Part shown: positions 39,042 to 46,613 of the stretch, piece after piece
How positions within the stretch are numbered: position 1 is the first letter of the stretch
How the letters are laid out: each line of letters starts with the position of its first letter
From: Galliscardovia ingluviei
Lineage (GTDB): Bacteria; Actinomycetota; Actinomycetes; Actinomycetales; Bifidobacteriaceae
NCBI RefSeq assembly: GCF_014635685.1
Contig: NZ_BMDH01000005.1
Span: 1 to 64,000 of the forward strand
Length of the DNA: 64,000 nucleotides
Reading direction: 5' to 3'
Position numbers and translations under genes: made by a program
Notes under the pieces: generated by a model
What the model was told of the DNA's origin: nothing
Seen by the model: the letters and a program-made list of their open reading frames with translations, nothing else
Database searches by the model: none

Positions 39042-40607
39042 TCACTCTTGTATATTCACATCGCGTAGTGGCAAATACTGGCTTACCATAGCAGTTGGCA
39101 AATGTTGCACCTTGTTATGCCAAACAATCCAAGGGCTATCTTGATACAGCCAGTCAACAGGAGATACATCGCTGAGCCTTTCGGCATATTGTGACAACGC
39201 TTGCGCATAGTCTTGTTGATTTGTAGCTTGCATAGCTTTGGCATACAGTTCTTCGCTTTGTGCATCAGTAAAATGTAAAGGATTGCCGTTGGCTATATAC
39301 CAATCGTAATCATGAGCATCTGGTAGCTCGTACAAGGTTAAATCAAATTGATTATTGGCAATACGATCCTTCCAAGTCTGAGTATCTACCATTTGGACAT
39401 CAATATTAAAGCCGACTTGGTGCAGTTGATCAGCAATAGTGTGACCAATTTGTTCACCGAATGTATCTGGGTAAACTAATGTTTTTACAGCAGATAAGTA
39501 GAAGAAGGACATTCGTCTACGAGCGCTTGCAGGATCGTAGGGGAATTTCGATGATAAATCTTCATATCCCGGGTCAAGTGTGGTGAGTGGGCCGTATAGA
39601 GGAGTGCCGTTATAAGTTTTGGCGAGCGCTGTTTTATCAATGCTTTGTCGTGCAGCAGTACGTAATAATTGATCAGAAAATAGTGAATCAGGGCTGCTGT
39701 TAAATCCGAGCACTACTTTAGCGGCACTTGTGCCTTGTTGTAGTGTGAAATCGTGTTTTTTTGCTTGTTCTTGCAGCATGCTAATTTGCGCTATATCTAC
39801 TGGAATAAGGGCATCAAGTGATCCTGCAATAAAATCCTGCGCAGCTTGATGTGCGTCTGCATACGGTTTGACGACTATGCTACCGATATGAGCTTTTTCT
39901 CCCCAATACTGCGCATTATAAGTAAGAGTGATCGGCTGTCCAGCTGTGAAATTACCAATAGTAAAGGGACCAGATCCTGCAACTTGTTTTGTGTAATCTA
40001 TATGAGATTCACTGTCATACACAATGCCAGCTCTGCCAGTAAGCGCCCATGCTAGTTCTGGATTAGGAGAACTTAGCGTAATATGCACTGTATGTTTATT
40101 AGGGGCAGAAACTTCACTAATATTACGTAATTGCTCATGTCCGATAAATTGGTGTTCAATTACTTGTTGTAATGACCACACGACATCATCAGCATCAAGC
40201 GTATGTCCACTAGCAAATTGCATAGCATTATGTAATTGGAAGGTGTATTGCAAACCATCGTCACTTTGTTGCCATGATTGAGCAATACCGGCAACAGGAT
40301 TATTATGTTGATCTCTGTTCAACAATGTTTCATACACATTATTGAGTAAAACTTGATCAAGAGCAGTACTAGTATCCTTTTGGATATCTAATGATGGTAA
40401 GGCTTCGGTGCTACCAATAGTCAGTGTAGTATTGGGGCCTTGCTGCGTAATGAGTTGCGTTGGTGTTTGATGATGTACGATGGCAGCATATGCAAACCAG
40501 CCACACGTGCCAAAAACGAGAAGTAGCACAAGAAAGATTGCTGTAGAACGCACGCCTACTTTTCGCATGTTTGCAGTTTTTGCTGATGAGTGTGATGTGG
40601 TATGCAT
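39042..40607 (-). CDS. orphan peptide-type ABC substrate-binding protein
   Basis: Family 5 extracellular solute-binding protein (DppA/OppA-like), 521 residues. An N-terminal basic segment and membrane helix (about 15-42) anchors it; there is no lipobox cysteine. Conserved features: LTIGSTEALPSLDIQKDTS, LNNVYETLL, then AGIAQSWQQSDDGLQYTFQLH and VWSLQQVIEH, all typical of the family. No permease or ATPase gene is next to it, so it must work with transporter parts encoded elsewhere or has another role. The start at ATG 40607 has a poor ribosome site. Confidence 0.82.
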   Translation of the reverse strand: MHTTSHSSAKTANMRKVGVRSTAIFLVLLLVFGTCGWFAYAAIVHHQTPTQLITQQGPNTTLTIGSTEALPSLDIQKDTSTALDQVLLNNVYETLLNRDQHNNPVAGIAQSWQQSDDGLQYTFQLHNAMQFASGHTLDADDVVWSLQQVIEHQFIGHEQLRNISEVSAPNKHTVHITLSSPNPELAWALTGRAGIVYDSESHIDYTKQVAGSGPFTIGNFTAGQPITLTYNAQYWGEKAHIGSIVVKPYADAHQAAQDFIAGSLDALIPVDIAQISMLQEQAKKHDFTLQQGTSAAKVVLGFNSSPDSLFSDQLLRTAARQSIDKTALAKTYNGTPLYGPLTTLDPGYEDLSSKFPYDPASARRRMSFFYLSAVKTLVYPDTFGEQIGHTIADQLHQVGFNIDVQMVDTQTWKDRIANNQFDLTLYELPDAHDYDWYIANGNPLHFTDAQSEELYAKAMQATNQQDYAQALSQYAERLSDVSPVDWLYQDSPWIVWHNKVQHLPTAMVSQYLPLRDVNIQE

Positions 40608-40786
40608 AACGTAAATGTAGCGTGTGTTCAAGACGCATATAAAGATGCCAGGTACGCTGATAGAAACTGCATGTGCAGTAACTCGACGAAATGTTTACCT
40701 AGGCGATAGGGATAGTGTCCAATATGGCACCCGTGACACGTATTTGAGTGACACGGACTGAGTGCCAAGTGTATTTCGCGAGTGGG

Positions 40787-41455
40787 TCAGCGCATACTAC
40801 CTGCGCTTGGACACGTCTCAGCAAGAGGACACGTCCCACACTGCGGGTTTCGAGCATGGCAAGTGGACCGTCCAAAGAGAATAAGGCGATGTGACACATT
40901 AGTCCACTCACTTGGTGGAAATAGCGCACAAAGCTCTTGCTCAATCTTTACAGGATCTGGATTTGGTTTAGTCCAGCCGCTACGCCAATGCAGTCTGCCA
41001 CTCACACGCATTACGTGCGTATCCACAGGAAGCCCGGGAATGTTAAAGGCATTGCCAAGCACTACGTTGGCAGTTTTGCGTCCTACACCGGGCAGAGTGA
41101 CGAGTTCTTCCATAGTATGAGGTACAACGCCATCGAATTGCTGTACTAATGCAGCCCCCAGACCAATCAGGTGCTTGGTTTTTGCGCGATAAAACCCTAG
41201 AGGATGGATAATCTGCTCAATATCCTCTGGATTAGCCTGAGCATACGCTTGCGCAGTAGGGTAGGTGTCAAAAAGTTCAGGAGTTACCGAATTAACACGC
41301 TTATCAGTAGTTTGTGCACTAAGCACTGTAGCAATCAGTAATTCGAGAGGAGAAGAAAAATGTAGCGCACACTTAGGTTCAGGAATTTCTTGGCAGAGAA
41401 TCTCATACTCCTGTGCTACACGCTGCTGTTTAGCTGCCTTCGTTTCCCTCGGCAT
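40787..41455 (-). CDS. nth: endonuclease III
   Basis: Bifunctional DNA glycosylase/AP lyase for oxidised pyrimidines. 222 residues. The helix-hairpin-helix is LPGVGRKTANVVLGNAF with the catalytic Lys in the HhH, and catalytic Asp follows in LPVDTHVMRVS. The 4Fe-4S ligands are Cys-X6-Cys-X2-Cys-X5-Cys in CHARNPQCGTCPLAETC. ATG 41455 has AGGAGG six bases upstream, inside glnR, which it overlaps by 26 bp. Confidence 0.95.
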   Translation of the reverse strand: MPRETKAAKQQRVAQEYEILCQEIPEPKCALHFSSPLELLIATVLSAQTTDKRVNSVTPELFDTYPTAQAYAQANPEDIEQIIHPLGFYRAKTKHLIGLGAALVQQFDGVVPHTMEELVTLPGVGRKTANVVLGNAFNIPGLPVDTHVMRVSGRLHWRSGWTKPNPDPVKIEQELCALFPPSEWTNVSHRLILFGRSTCHARNPQCGTCPLAETCPSAGSMR

Positions 41456-42158
41456 GCGATGCCTCCTGTGGTGGGTCAAAACGGTATCCGACATTACGTA
41501 CTGTACCAATAATATGCTCGTATTCACCACCGAGTTTTGCTCGCAGACGACGAATATGCACGTCTACTGTGCGCGTGCCACCGTAATAGTCATACCCCCA
41601 CACTTCTTGCAATAGTTGTGCTCGAGTAAACACCCGACCAGGGTGCTGCACTAAGTACTTAAGTAGTTCAAACTCTTTGTATGCTAAATCAATAGGTTCA
41701 CCATGCAAACTTGCGGTATAGCCGTTAATATCAACCATCAAGTCGCCAGAACGAATAACGCCCTCGCCATCCTCTTCGCGTTCATCACTCGGAGCTGAAG
41801 CACTGTGCAAGGGACCGCGCTCGCTGATAATACGCAATCGTGCTTCAACTTCCGCTGGGGAAGCCGAAGCAACCACCATATCGGTAATACCCCACAGAGC
41901 ATTAACTACCGTAAACCCGCCTTCTGAAAGCACTAGAATAATTGGTGTTGCAAACCCATGTGAAGCAACCATACGGCAGATAGTGCGTGCTGTTGCCAAA
42001 TCTTCTCGTGCGTCAACAAACAAAATTGTGCTCTCTGGCATGCGCACAATAGACGCCACATCCATAGGAAGTACGCGCACGCGATGAGAAAGTAAGGCGA
42101 GCGCTGGAAGTACACTAGCAGGGTCACTGACGGAGGTCATAAGTGTTAAATCTGTCAA
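41430..42158 (-). CDS. glnR: GlnR-type nitrogen response regulator
   Basis: OmpR-type transcription factor, closest by eye to actinobacterial GlnR, the global nitrogen regulator. 242 residues. The receiver-like domain (about 1-115) has VLPALALLSHRVRVLP, ILFVDAREDLATARTIC and ALWGITDMVVASASPAEVEARLR, as in GlnR, which works without a cognate kinase. The winged helix carries LAYKEFELLKYLVQHPGRVF, TRAQLLQEVWGYDYYGGTRTVDVH and RRLRAKLGG. TTG start at 42158 with AAGGAGGT four bases before it; the resulting N-terminus aligns with GlnR. Overlaps nth. No sensor kinase is adjacent. Confidence 0.9.
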   Translation of the reverse strand: MTDLTLMTSVSDPASVLPALALLSHRVRVLPMDVASIVRMPESTILFVDAREDLATARTICRMVASHGFATPIILVLSEGGFTVVNALWGITDMVVASASPAEVEARLRIISERGPLHSASAPSDEREEDGEGVIRSGDLMVDINGYTASLHGEPIDLAYKEFELLKYLVQHPGRVFTRAQLLQEVWGYDYYGGTRTVDVHIRRLRAKLGGEYEHIIGTVRNVGYRFDPPQEASHAEGNEGS

Positions 42159-42344
42159 GTGACCTCCTTAAATACATAACACGTGATGCTTAAATATTAG
42201 TTGCATAACGTGCTCTTGATTCAGCAAAATACAGTATGCAAGCTGGCTATATTGTAACGCAATTTATGTCATGTGTGGCGCGTTGTCGACTATTTGGAAG
42301 TGCATGCACTACACTAAAAGAAGAAATAGTCATGGGAGTTATGC

Positions 42345-43136
42345 ATGAGTCCACAAGGCAAGCCAGCACGCACCATAACGAATCGCAAGCGTGAGAGGCA
42401 GATGATTACCATTGCACTAGCGGCACAACTTACTGTATATGCAGTGATGCTGCTTGTCGGTCTGGCAGTAGTATTTGCTGATTTATCGTTACTTATTGCA
42501 ATGACGGTATTGGTATTACTTGCTGTTGCTGGCTGTGCAGTTGTGCTGAATTTTTGGCCGTTCGGATATCGTGATGAGACTTTGAATTTCTCGCGGTTGC
42601 TGGCTTCCCTAGCTATGGTGGTTGCTGTTCTTGAACTAGAACGCACCGGTATGCTTGGTGAGTTTAATTGGCTAGTGCATGATGGCGATATTGATATGTA
42701 TGGTAAACGGCTTATTTTGCATTGGGCAGCCGCTATTGTAGTTACGCTGGTATTGGTGCTCGTTGCGCTATTTGTGCGGCAAATGGTCAGAGAGCCGCGT
42801 ACTCATTTGATTATGTCTCTTTCTACGGGGCTTGTTGCATCGATTGTGACCTTGGGTGGGGCTTCATGGACATTCCTGCCAGTTGCTGTGTCGCAAAGTA
42901 TGCGGCGTAGCTATGGTGTTTGGCTGCTTGCGGCTCTTATCGTGGTGATGCTAATTTCAGTGGCATCGACGGTGATGTGGATTCAGGGCGCGCACTGGGG
43001 TAATGACCCTGCTTCGATGAATTCTCTTGATGCGATTGGTCAGGCGCTCGGCCGTGGTATTGCTATGGCTATGATGAGCGGCTATGCTACATACGTTGTA
43101 GCAGCCTCTACTTTAGCTATTGACGCATTACTATAA
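42345..43136 (+). CDS. multi-pass membrane protein, unknown
   Basis: 263 residues with a basic cytosolic N-terminus (SPQGKPARTITNRKRERQ) and about seven hydrophobic segments (about 21-45, 47-68, 83-100, 128-148, 160-180, 195-215, 240-262). Between segments three and four lies a short acidic loop (VHDGDIDMYGKR). I do not recognise the family. GGGAG precedes the ATG at 42345. It is divergent from glnR, which could make it a GlnR-linked gene; no operator was identified. Confidence 0.65.
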   Translation: MSPQGKPARTITNRKRERQMITIALAAQLTVYAVMLLVGLAVVFADLSLLIAMTVLVLLAVAGCAVVLNFWPFGYRDETLNFSRLLASLAMVVAVLELERTGMLGEFNWLVHDGDIDMYGKRLILHWAAAIVVTLVLVLVALFVRQMVREPRTHLIMSLSTGLVASIVTLGGASWTFLPVAVSQSMRRSYGVWLLAALIVVMLISVASTVMWIQGAHWGNDPASMNSLDAIGQALGRGIAMAMMSGYATYVVAASTLAIDALL

Positions 43137-43169
43137 GTTTTTCAGTACATTGTTATCTGACAAAGTGAA

Positions 43170-43196
43170 TGCCCACTTACTCATGGTAAGCGGGCA
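43170..43196. terminator. convergent terminator-like hairpin
   Basis: TGCCCACTTAC (43170-43180) and GTAAGCGGGCA (43186-43196) pair over 11 positions with one wobble around a 5-nt loop. Between the convergent membrane-protein gene and ppa, no long T run. Confidence 0.65.
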
Positions 43197-43220
43197 CTCG
43201 CGTATTTGAGTTCAGTAAAA

Positions 43221-43715
43221 CTACTGCTCGGATGCTGCTAGGCGTTCCTTAGCGGCGACGATTTCCTTTTCCGCCTCGGAAACGCCAGTCCAGTAATCTC
43301 CTGGCATTACTTCCTTGCCTGGTTCCAAAGCCTTGTACTGCTCGAAGAAGTGCTTAATTTCTGCCTTGTGATATTCAGATACATCCTCAATATCCTTGAT
43401 ATCGTCAAAGCGAACATCTGCAGGTACGCACAATACCTTGTCATCTCCGCCAGCCTCATCAACCATGTGATAGAGACCCACAGCGCGGCACTCTACTACG
43501 CAGCCTGGGAATACTGAGTTTGGAATCATGACGAGTGCATCAAGTGGATCGCCATCTTCACCCAAGGTGCCCTCAATATAGCCGTAGTCGTCTGGGTAGC
43601 CCATAGAAGTAAATAGTGTGCGATCGAGGAATACACGACCAGTTTCGTGGTCAACTTCGTACTTATTCTTTGAGCCGCGTGGGATTTCCACAACAACATT
43701 AAATGTTTCTGCCAT
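43221..43715 (-). CDS. ppa: inorganic pyrophosphatase
   Basis: Soluble family I pyrophosphatase, which pulls biosynthetic reactions forward by splitting PPi. 164 residues. Signature [11 protein letters not shown] with the metal-binding aspartates; also [16 protein letters not shown] (active-site Glu, Arg, Lys) and [19 protein letters not shown] perfect palindrome lies 13 bp upstream of the ATG, next to the AAGGAG ribosome site, and may be an operator. Confidence 0.96.
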   Translation of the reverse strand: MAETFNVVVEIPRGSKNKYEVDHETGRVFLDRTLFTSMGYPDDYGYIEGTLGEDGDPLDALVMIPNSVFPGCVVECRAVGLYHMVDEAGGDDKVLCVPADVRFDDIKDIEDVSEYHKAEIKHFFEQYKALEPGKEVMPGDYWTGVSEAEKEIVAAKERLAASEQ

Positions 43716-43727
43716 AGTTACTCCTTA

Positions 43728-43744
43728 TGCAGGTTGTACCTGCA
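43728..43744. promoter_or_regulatory. palindrome in the ppa leader
   Basis: TGCAGGT and ACCTGCA are perfect 7-bp arms around TGT. Located 13 bp before the ppa start and abutting its ribosome site, it could be a repressor operator or a small RNA hairpin. Confidence 0.45.
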
Positions 43745-44030
43745 ACATCATACTCGTATGCTCCAACGGAAGCCCATTGTCCTGTACAAAGTGTGTATAG
43801 CAAGCAGTGTTTATGGTTCATTATTTGGGCAGAGGAATAAGTATTTAACTTAATGTCCTAGCTAATATGATAGATTACATGAACCATAAGCCGCGAATAT
43901 GGATATCTCCTCACCAATATGCGCTATCAGTTGAGCGTGTATATAAATAAAAAATCATAATGAATCAGACATATACTCTCGATAGCTTATGCGTCGATGC
44001 ATAAGCTGCTTTGAAGGGAATACTTACATT
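43745..44030. other. intergenic region upstream of GH43 gene
   Basis: About 285 bp between the divergent genes ppa and GH43. It contains the ppa promoter side and the inverted repeat at 43984-44007 next to the GH43 gene. No gene is seen. An in-frame ATG at 43989 lies inside the inverted repeat and has no ribosome site. Confidence 0.4.
43984..44007 (+). promoter_or_regulatory. inverted repeat before the GH43 gene
   Basis: AGCTTATGC (43984-43992) and GCATAAGCT (43999-44007) are perfect 9-bp arms around a 6-bp spacer, ending 5 bp before the GAAGGG ribosome site of the glycosidase gene. Spacing fits a LacI-type operator or a hairpin that gates translation. Confidence 0.5.
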
Positions 44031-46430
44031 ATGAATACTCATATTAGCCCAGCAATGCGTCTGGGAGGGAGTATAGTATCCGTGGTGTGTGCTCTTGGTT
44101 TTACACTAACCATTGCACAGTTACCGGCGCAATCTGCTCAAGCAGCAGAACTCCCTAACCTTGTAGTCAATGGCGATTTTGAACATGGTACAGATTCGTG
44201 GAAATCTGGAACGGTATGGAATAGTAGTGCTTCCAAAGTCAATATTACTGAGGATGCTCATTCTGGAAAAGCTGCTTTACAAATAACTTCGAGAAAATCC
44301 TCTGACGCTGGAGTGATACAGTCACTCAACGGTAAAGTAGAAAAAGGGCATGAATACAGCGGCAGTATGTGGATAAAAGCTACGGAAACTGCGACTTTTA
44401 ATATTACTGTATGCTCTGGTAATGGATCTGGTTGTGCACAAATTGCAAAAGGACAAGCAAAAGCTGGTGAATGGACGCAAATCACAGGTACGCATGAGCT
44501 TGACGGGAATGGTGATTTTTCAAACCCATCGTTAGTTATTGAAAATACATATGGTACAAGTACGGCTGACTTTAGTGTAGATGATATTACCATAACTGAT
44601 CCGGGATATGTGCCTTTTGAACCGCCTACCACTGGCACTGCACAGCCGGCAAAAGCATTTGGTAGTAATGCCAATCCTATTATCGATTATTGGTATGGTG
44701 CCGACCCATGGGCAATGGAATACAACGGTCGTGTGTATGTTTATACCACAGGAGATGCAACGGCAATCAATGCTGACGGTTCGCTGACATATGATTATGA
44801 GTACGATGCAAAAGGGCATATCAAGAATAATTCTTTCCGCGATGTGCGCACAATCAATGTCCTCTCTACCGATGATATGGTCAATTGGCGCAATGATGGC
44901 TATATTCGTGTTGCTGGCCCTCAAGGCGTAGCGACATGGGCTAATAATTCGTGGGCTCCTGCTGTCGCACACAAAACAATTGACGGCAAAGAGAAGTTCT
45001 TCTTATATTTTGCTAATGGTGGCAGTGGTATTGGTGTTCTGACTTCGGATTCCCCAGTCGGACCATGGCATGATGAGAGCGGTAAGCTATTGGTTCGTGG
45101 TGGTACTCCAGAATCTGAGGGTGTAGTATGGCTCTTCGACCCTGCTGTATTTGTGGATGACGATGGCACGGGCTATCTCTATTATGGTGGCGGAGTTCCC
45201 AATAGTGAGGGTGGCAAAGAGCATCCAAAGACGGCACGTGTAATTCAGCTTGCTGATGATATGATCCATACTGTTGGCAAGCCTCAAGTTATTGATGCTC
45301 CCGCAATGTTTGAAGATTCTGGTATTGCCAAGATTGGTAATAAGTACTATTACTCATATTGCACGAATTTTTCGCATAATCGTCAAATTGATGGGCATAC
45401 GATTGGTATGGGGAATATTGCTTATATGACAGCAGATTCTCCGATGGGTCCATTCACCTACCAAGGTGAGATTATGAAGAATCCAGGAACGTATTTTGGT
45501 GTTGGCGGTAATAATCATCATGCTATGGTTAAGCTCGGAGATCAATGGTATATGGCATACCATGCGCAGACCGTTGCAAAAGCACTCACGCAAGGTGGCA
45601 ATTTGGAGCAGGCTCAGGGGTATCGTAACACGCATCTTGATCCAATGACTGTTCAAACTGATGGCAGTATCTCAGACATTACCATGACGTATCACGGTCT
45701 CCAACAAGTTAAGCATCTTGATGCCTATATGCAAGGTGGCATCCCAGCATCAACAATTGCGTGGGATTCTGGAATTACTAATGCATATGATCTTACATCT
45801 GGTGTGCGCGTTGTGGATATAACTGCAGATAACAGCCAAGGACAAAAACTCAGTAATATCAACGATGGTGAGTGGGTAGCATTATCTAATGTTGATTTTG
45901 GTGTTCAAGGGGCAAAAAATCTTACAGTACGTGCTGCAGGGCTTGCAGGTGGCAATATTGAAGTGCGACTTGATACACCTGATAGTAATCCAATAGCAAC
46001 AGTTGCTATTCCTGCGTCTGGAGAAGATACAACGTTTAGGGATTATAGCGTTGCGTTGGATAATGTTACTGGTGTGCATCATGTAGTATTCACGTTCCAT
46101 GCTTCACCCGCCCAAGGAGAGCGTAGTGTAACTCATCCGTATCTCTTTGATATAGCCAGCTACACATTCACTCCTGCTTCTGCAACGGAACATGATGGTA
46201 CGCAAACTGACTCGACCAAGCAACCTGATAAAGACACCATTACGCAGACGGATACAGATGCTCAGCATGAATCTCAGACATCTTCAAAGTCTTCTACAGC
46301 GGTGAATGGACAGCAAGATGGTCTTGCTCAAACTGGTGTATCCACACTTCTTTTTGTAGGAGTGTGTGCTGTGCTTGCTGTTATAGGATGCGCAATTTTT
46401 ATATTGGTGCGCCGGAATAATTTACACTAG
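44031..46430 (+). CDS. cell-wall-anchored GH43 glycosidase with two carbohydrate-binding modules
   Basis: Extracellular arabinofuranosidase/xylosidase-type glycoside hydrolase, 799 residues. Signal peptide (about 1-37, ending SAQAA). A CBM4/9-like module (about 42-190) starts NLVVNGDFEHG. The GH43 five-bladed domain (about 205-560) shows the base Asp in YGADPWAMEYNGRVYVY, the pKa-tuning Asp in LFDPAVFVDDDGTGYLYYGG and the acid Glu in the MFEDSGIAKIGNKYYYSYC block. A CBM6-like module (about 580-715) with VDFGVQGAKNLTVRAAG follows. Then a Thr/Gln/Ser-rich wall spanner, LAQTG, a membrane helix and RRNN. Likely acts on plant or host arabinose/xylose glycans. An inverted repeat lies just upstream. 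An in-frame ATG at 43989 has no ribosome site and lies in the repeat. Confidence 0.88.
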   Translation: MNTHISPAMRLGGSIVSVVCALGFTLTIAQLPAQSAQAAELPNLVVNGDFEHGTDSWKSGTVWNSSASKVNITEDAHSGKAALQITSRKSSDAGVIQSLNGKVEKGHEYSGSMWIKATETATFNITVCSGNGSGCAQIAKGQAKAGEWTQITGTHELDGNGDFSNPSLVIENTYGTSTADFSVDDITITDPGYVPFEPPTTGTAQPAKAFGSNANPIIDYWYGADPWAMEYNGRVYVYTTGDATAINADGSLTYDYEYDAKGHIKNNSFRDVRTINVLSTDDMVNWRNDGYIRVAGPQGVATWANNSWAPAVAHKTIDGKEKFFLYFANGGSGIGVLTSDSPVGPWHDESGKLLVRGGTPESEGVVWLFDPAVFVDDDGTGYLYYGGGVPNSEGGKEHPKTARVIQLADDMIHTVGKPQVIDAPAMFEDSGIAKIGNKYYYSYCTNFSHNRQIDGHTIGMGNIAYMTADSPMGPFTYQGEIMKNPGTYFGVGGNNHHAMVKLGDQWYMAYHAQTVAKALTQGGNLEQAQGYRNTHLDPMTVQTDGSISDITMTYHGLQQVKHLDAYMQGGIPASTIAWDSGITNAYDLTSGVRVVDITADNSQGQKLSNINDGEWVALSNVDFGVQGAKNLTVRAAGLAGGNIEVRLDTPDSNPIATVAIPASGEDTTFRDYSVALDNVTGVHHVVFTFHASPAQGERSVTHPYLFDIASYTFTPASATEHDGTQTDSTKQPDKDTITQTDTDAQHESQTSSKSSTAVNGQQDGLAQTGVSTLLFVGVCAVLAVIGCAIFILVRRNNLH

Positions 46431-46511
46431 CCTCTAGTTGCCCAATAGGTAACTGAGGGAGAGTATTGAGCAACGGCTCACTTAGACTACAACAGTGGTT
46501 TAGAAAAAGTT

Positions 46512-46546
46512 GTGGAGGATAACCGGTTGAGGTATCCTCCACTTTT
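46512..46546 (+). terminator. terminator after the GH43 gene
   Basis: GTGGAGGATA (46512-46521) and TATCCTCCAC (46533-46542) form a perfect 10-bp stem followed by TTTTG. Confidence 0.85.
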
Positions 46547-46564
46547 GTATACCTAATAGTGGTT

Positions 46565-46607
46565 GTAAATACAGTCTTCTGCGGAGTGTGCGGAAGACTA
46601 TATTTAC
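46565..46607 (-). terminator. hairpin at the 3' end of glgE
   Basis: GTAAATACAGTCTTC (46565-46579) and GAAGACTATATTTAC (46593-46607) pair over 15 positions with one wobble. It starts 6 bp after the glgE stop; there is no T run after it on the minus strand, so it may stabilise the mRNA end. Confidence 0.6.
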
Positions 46608-46613
46608 TGCATA

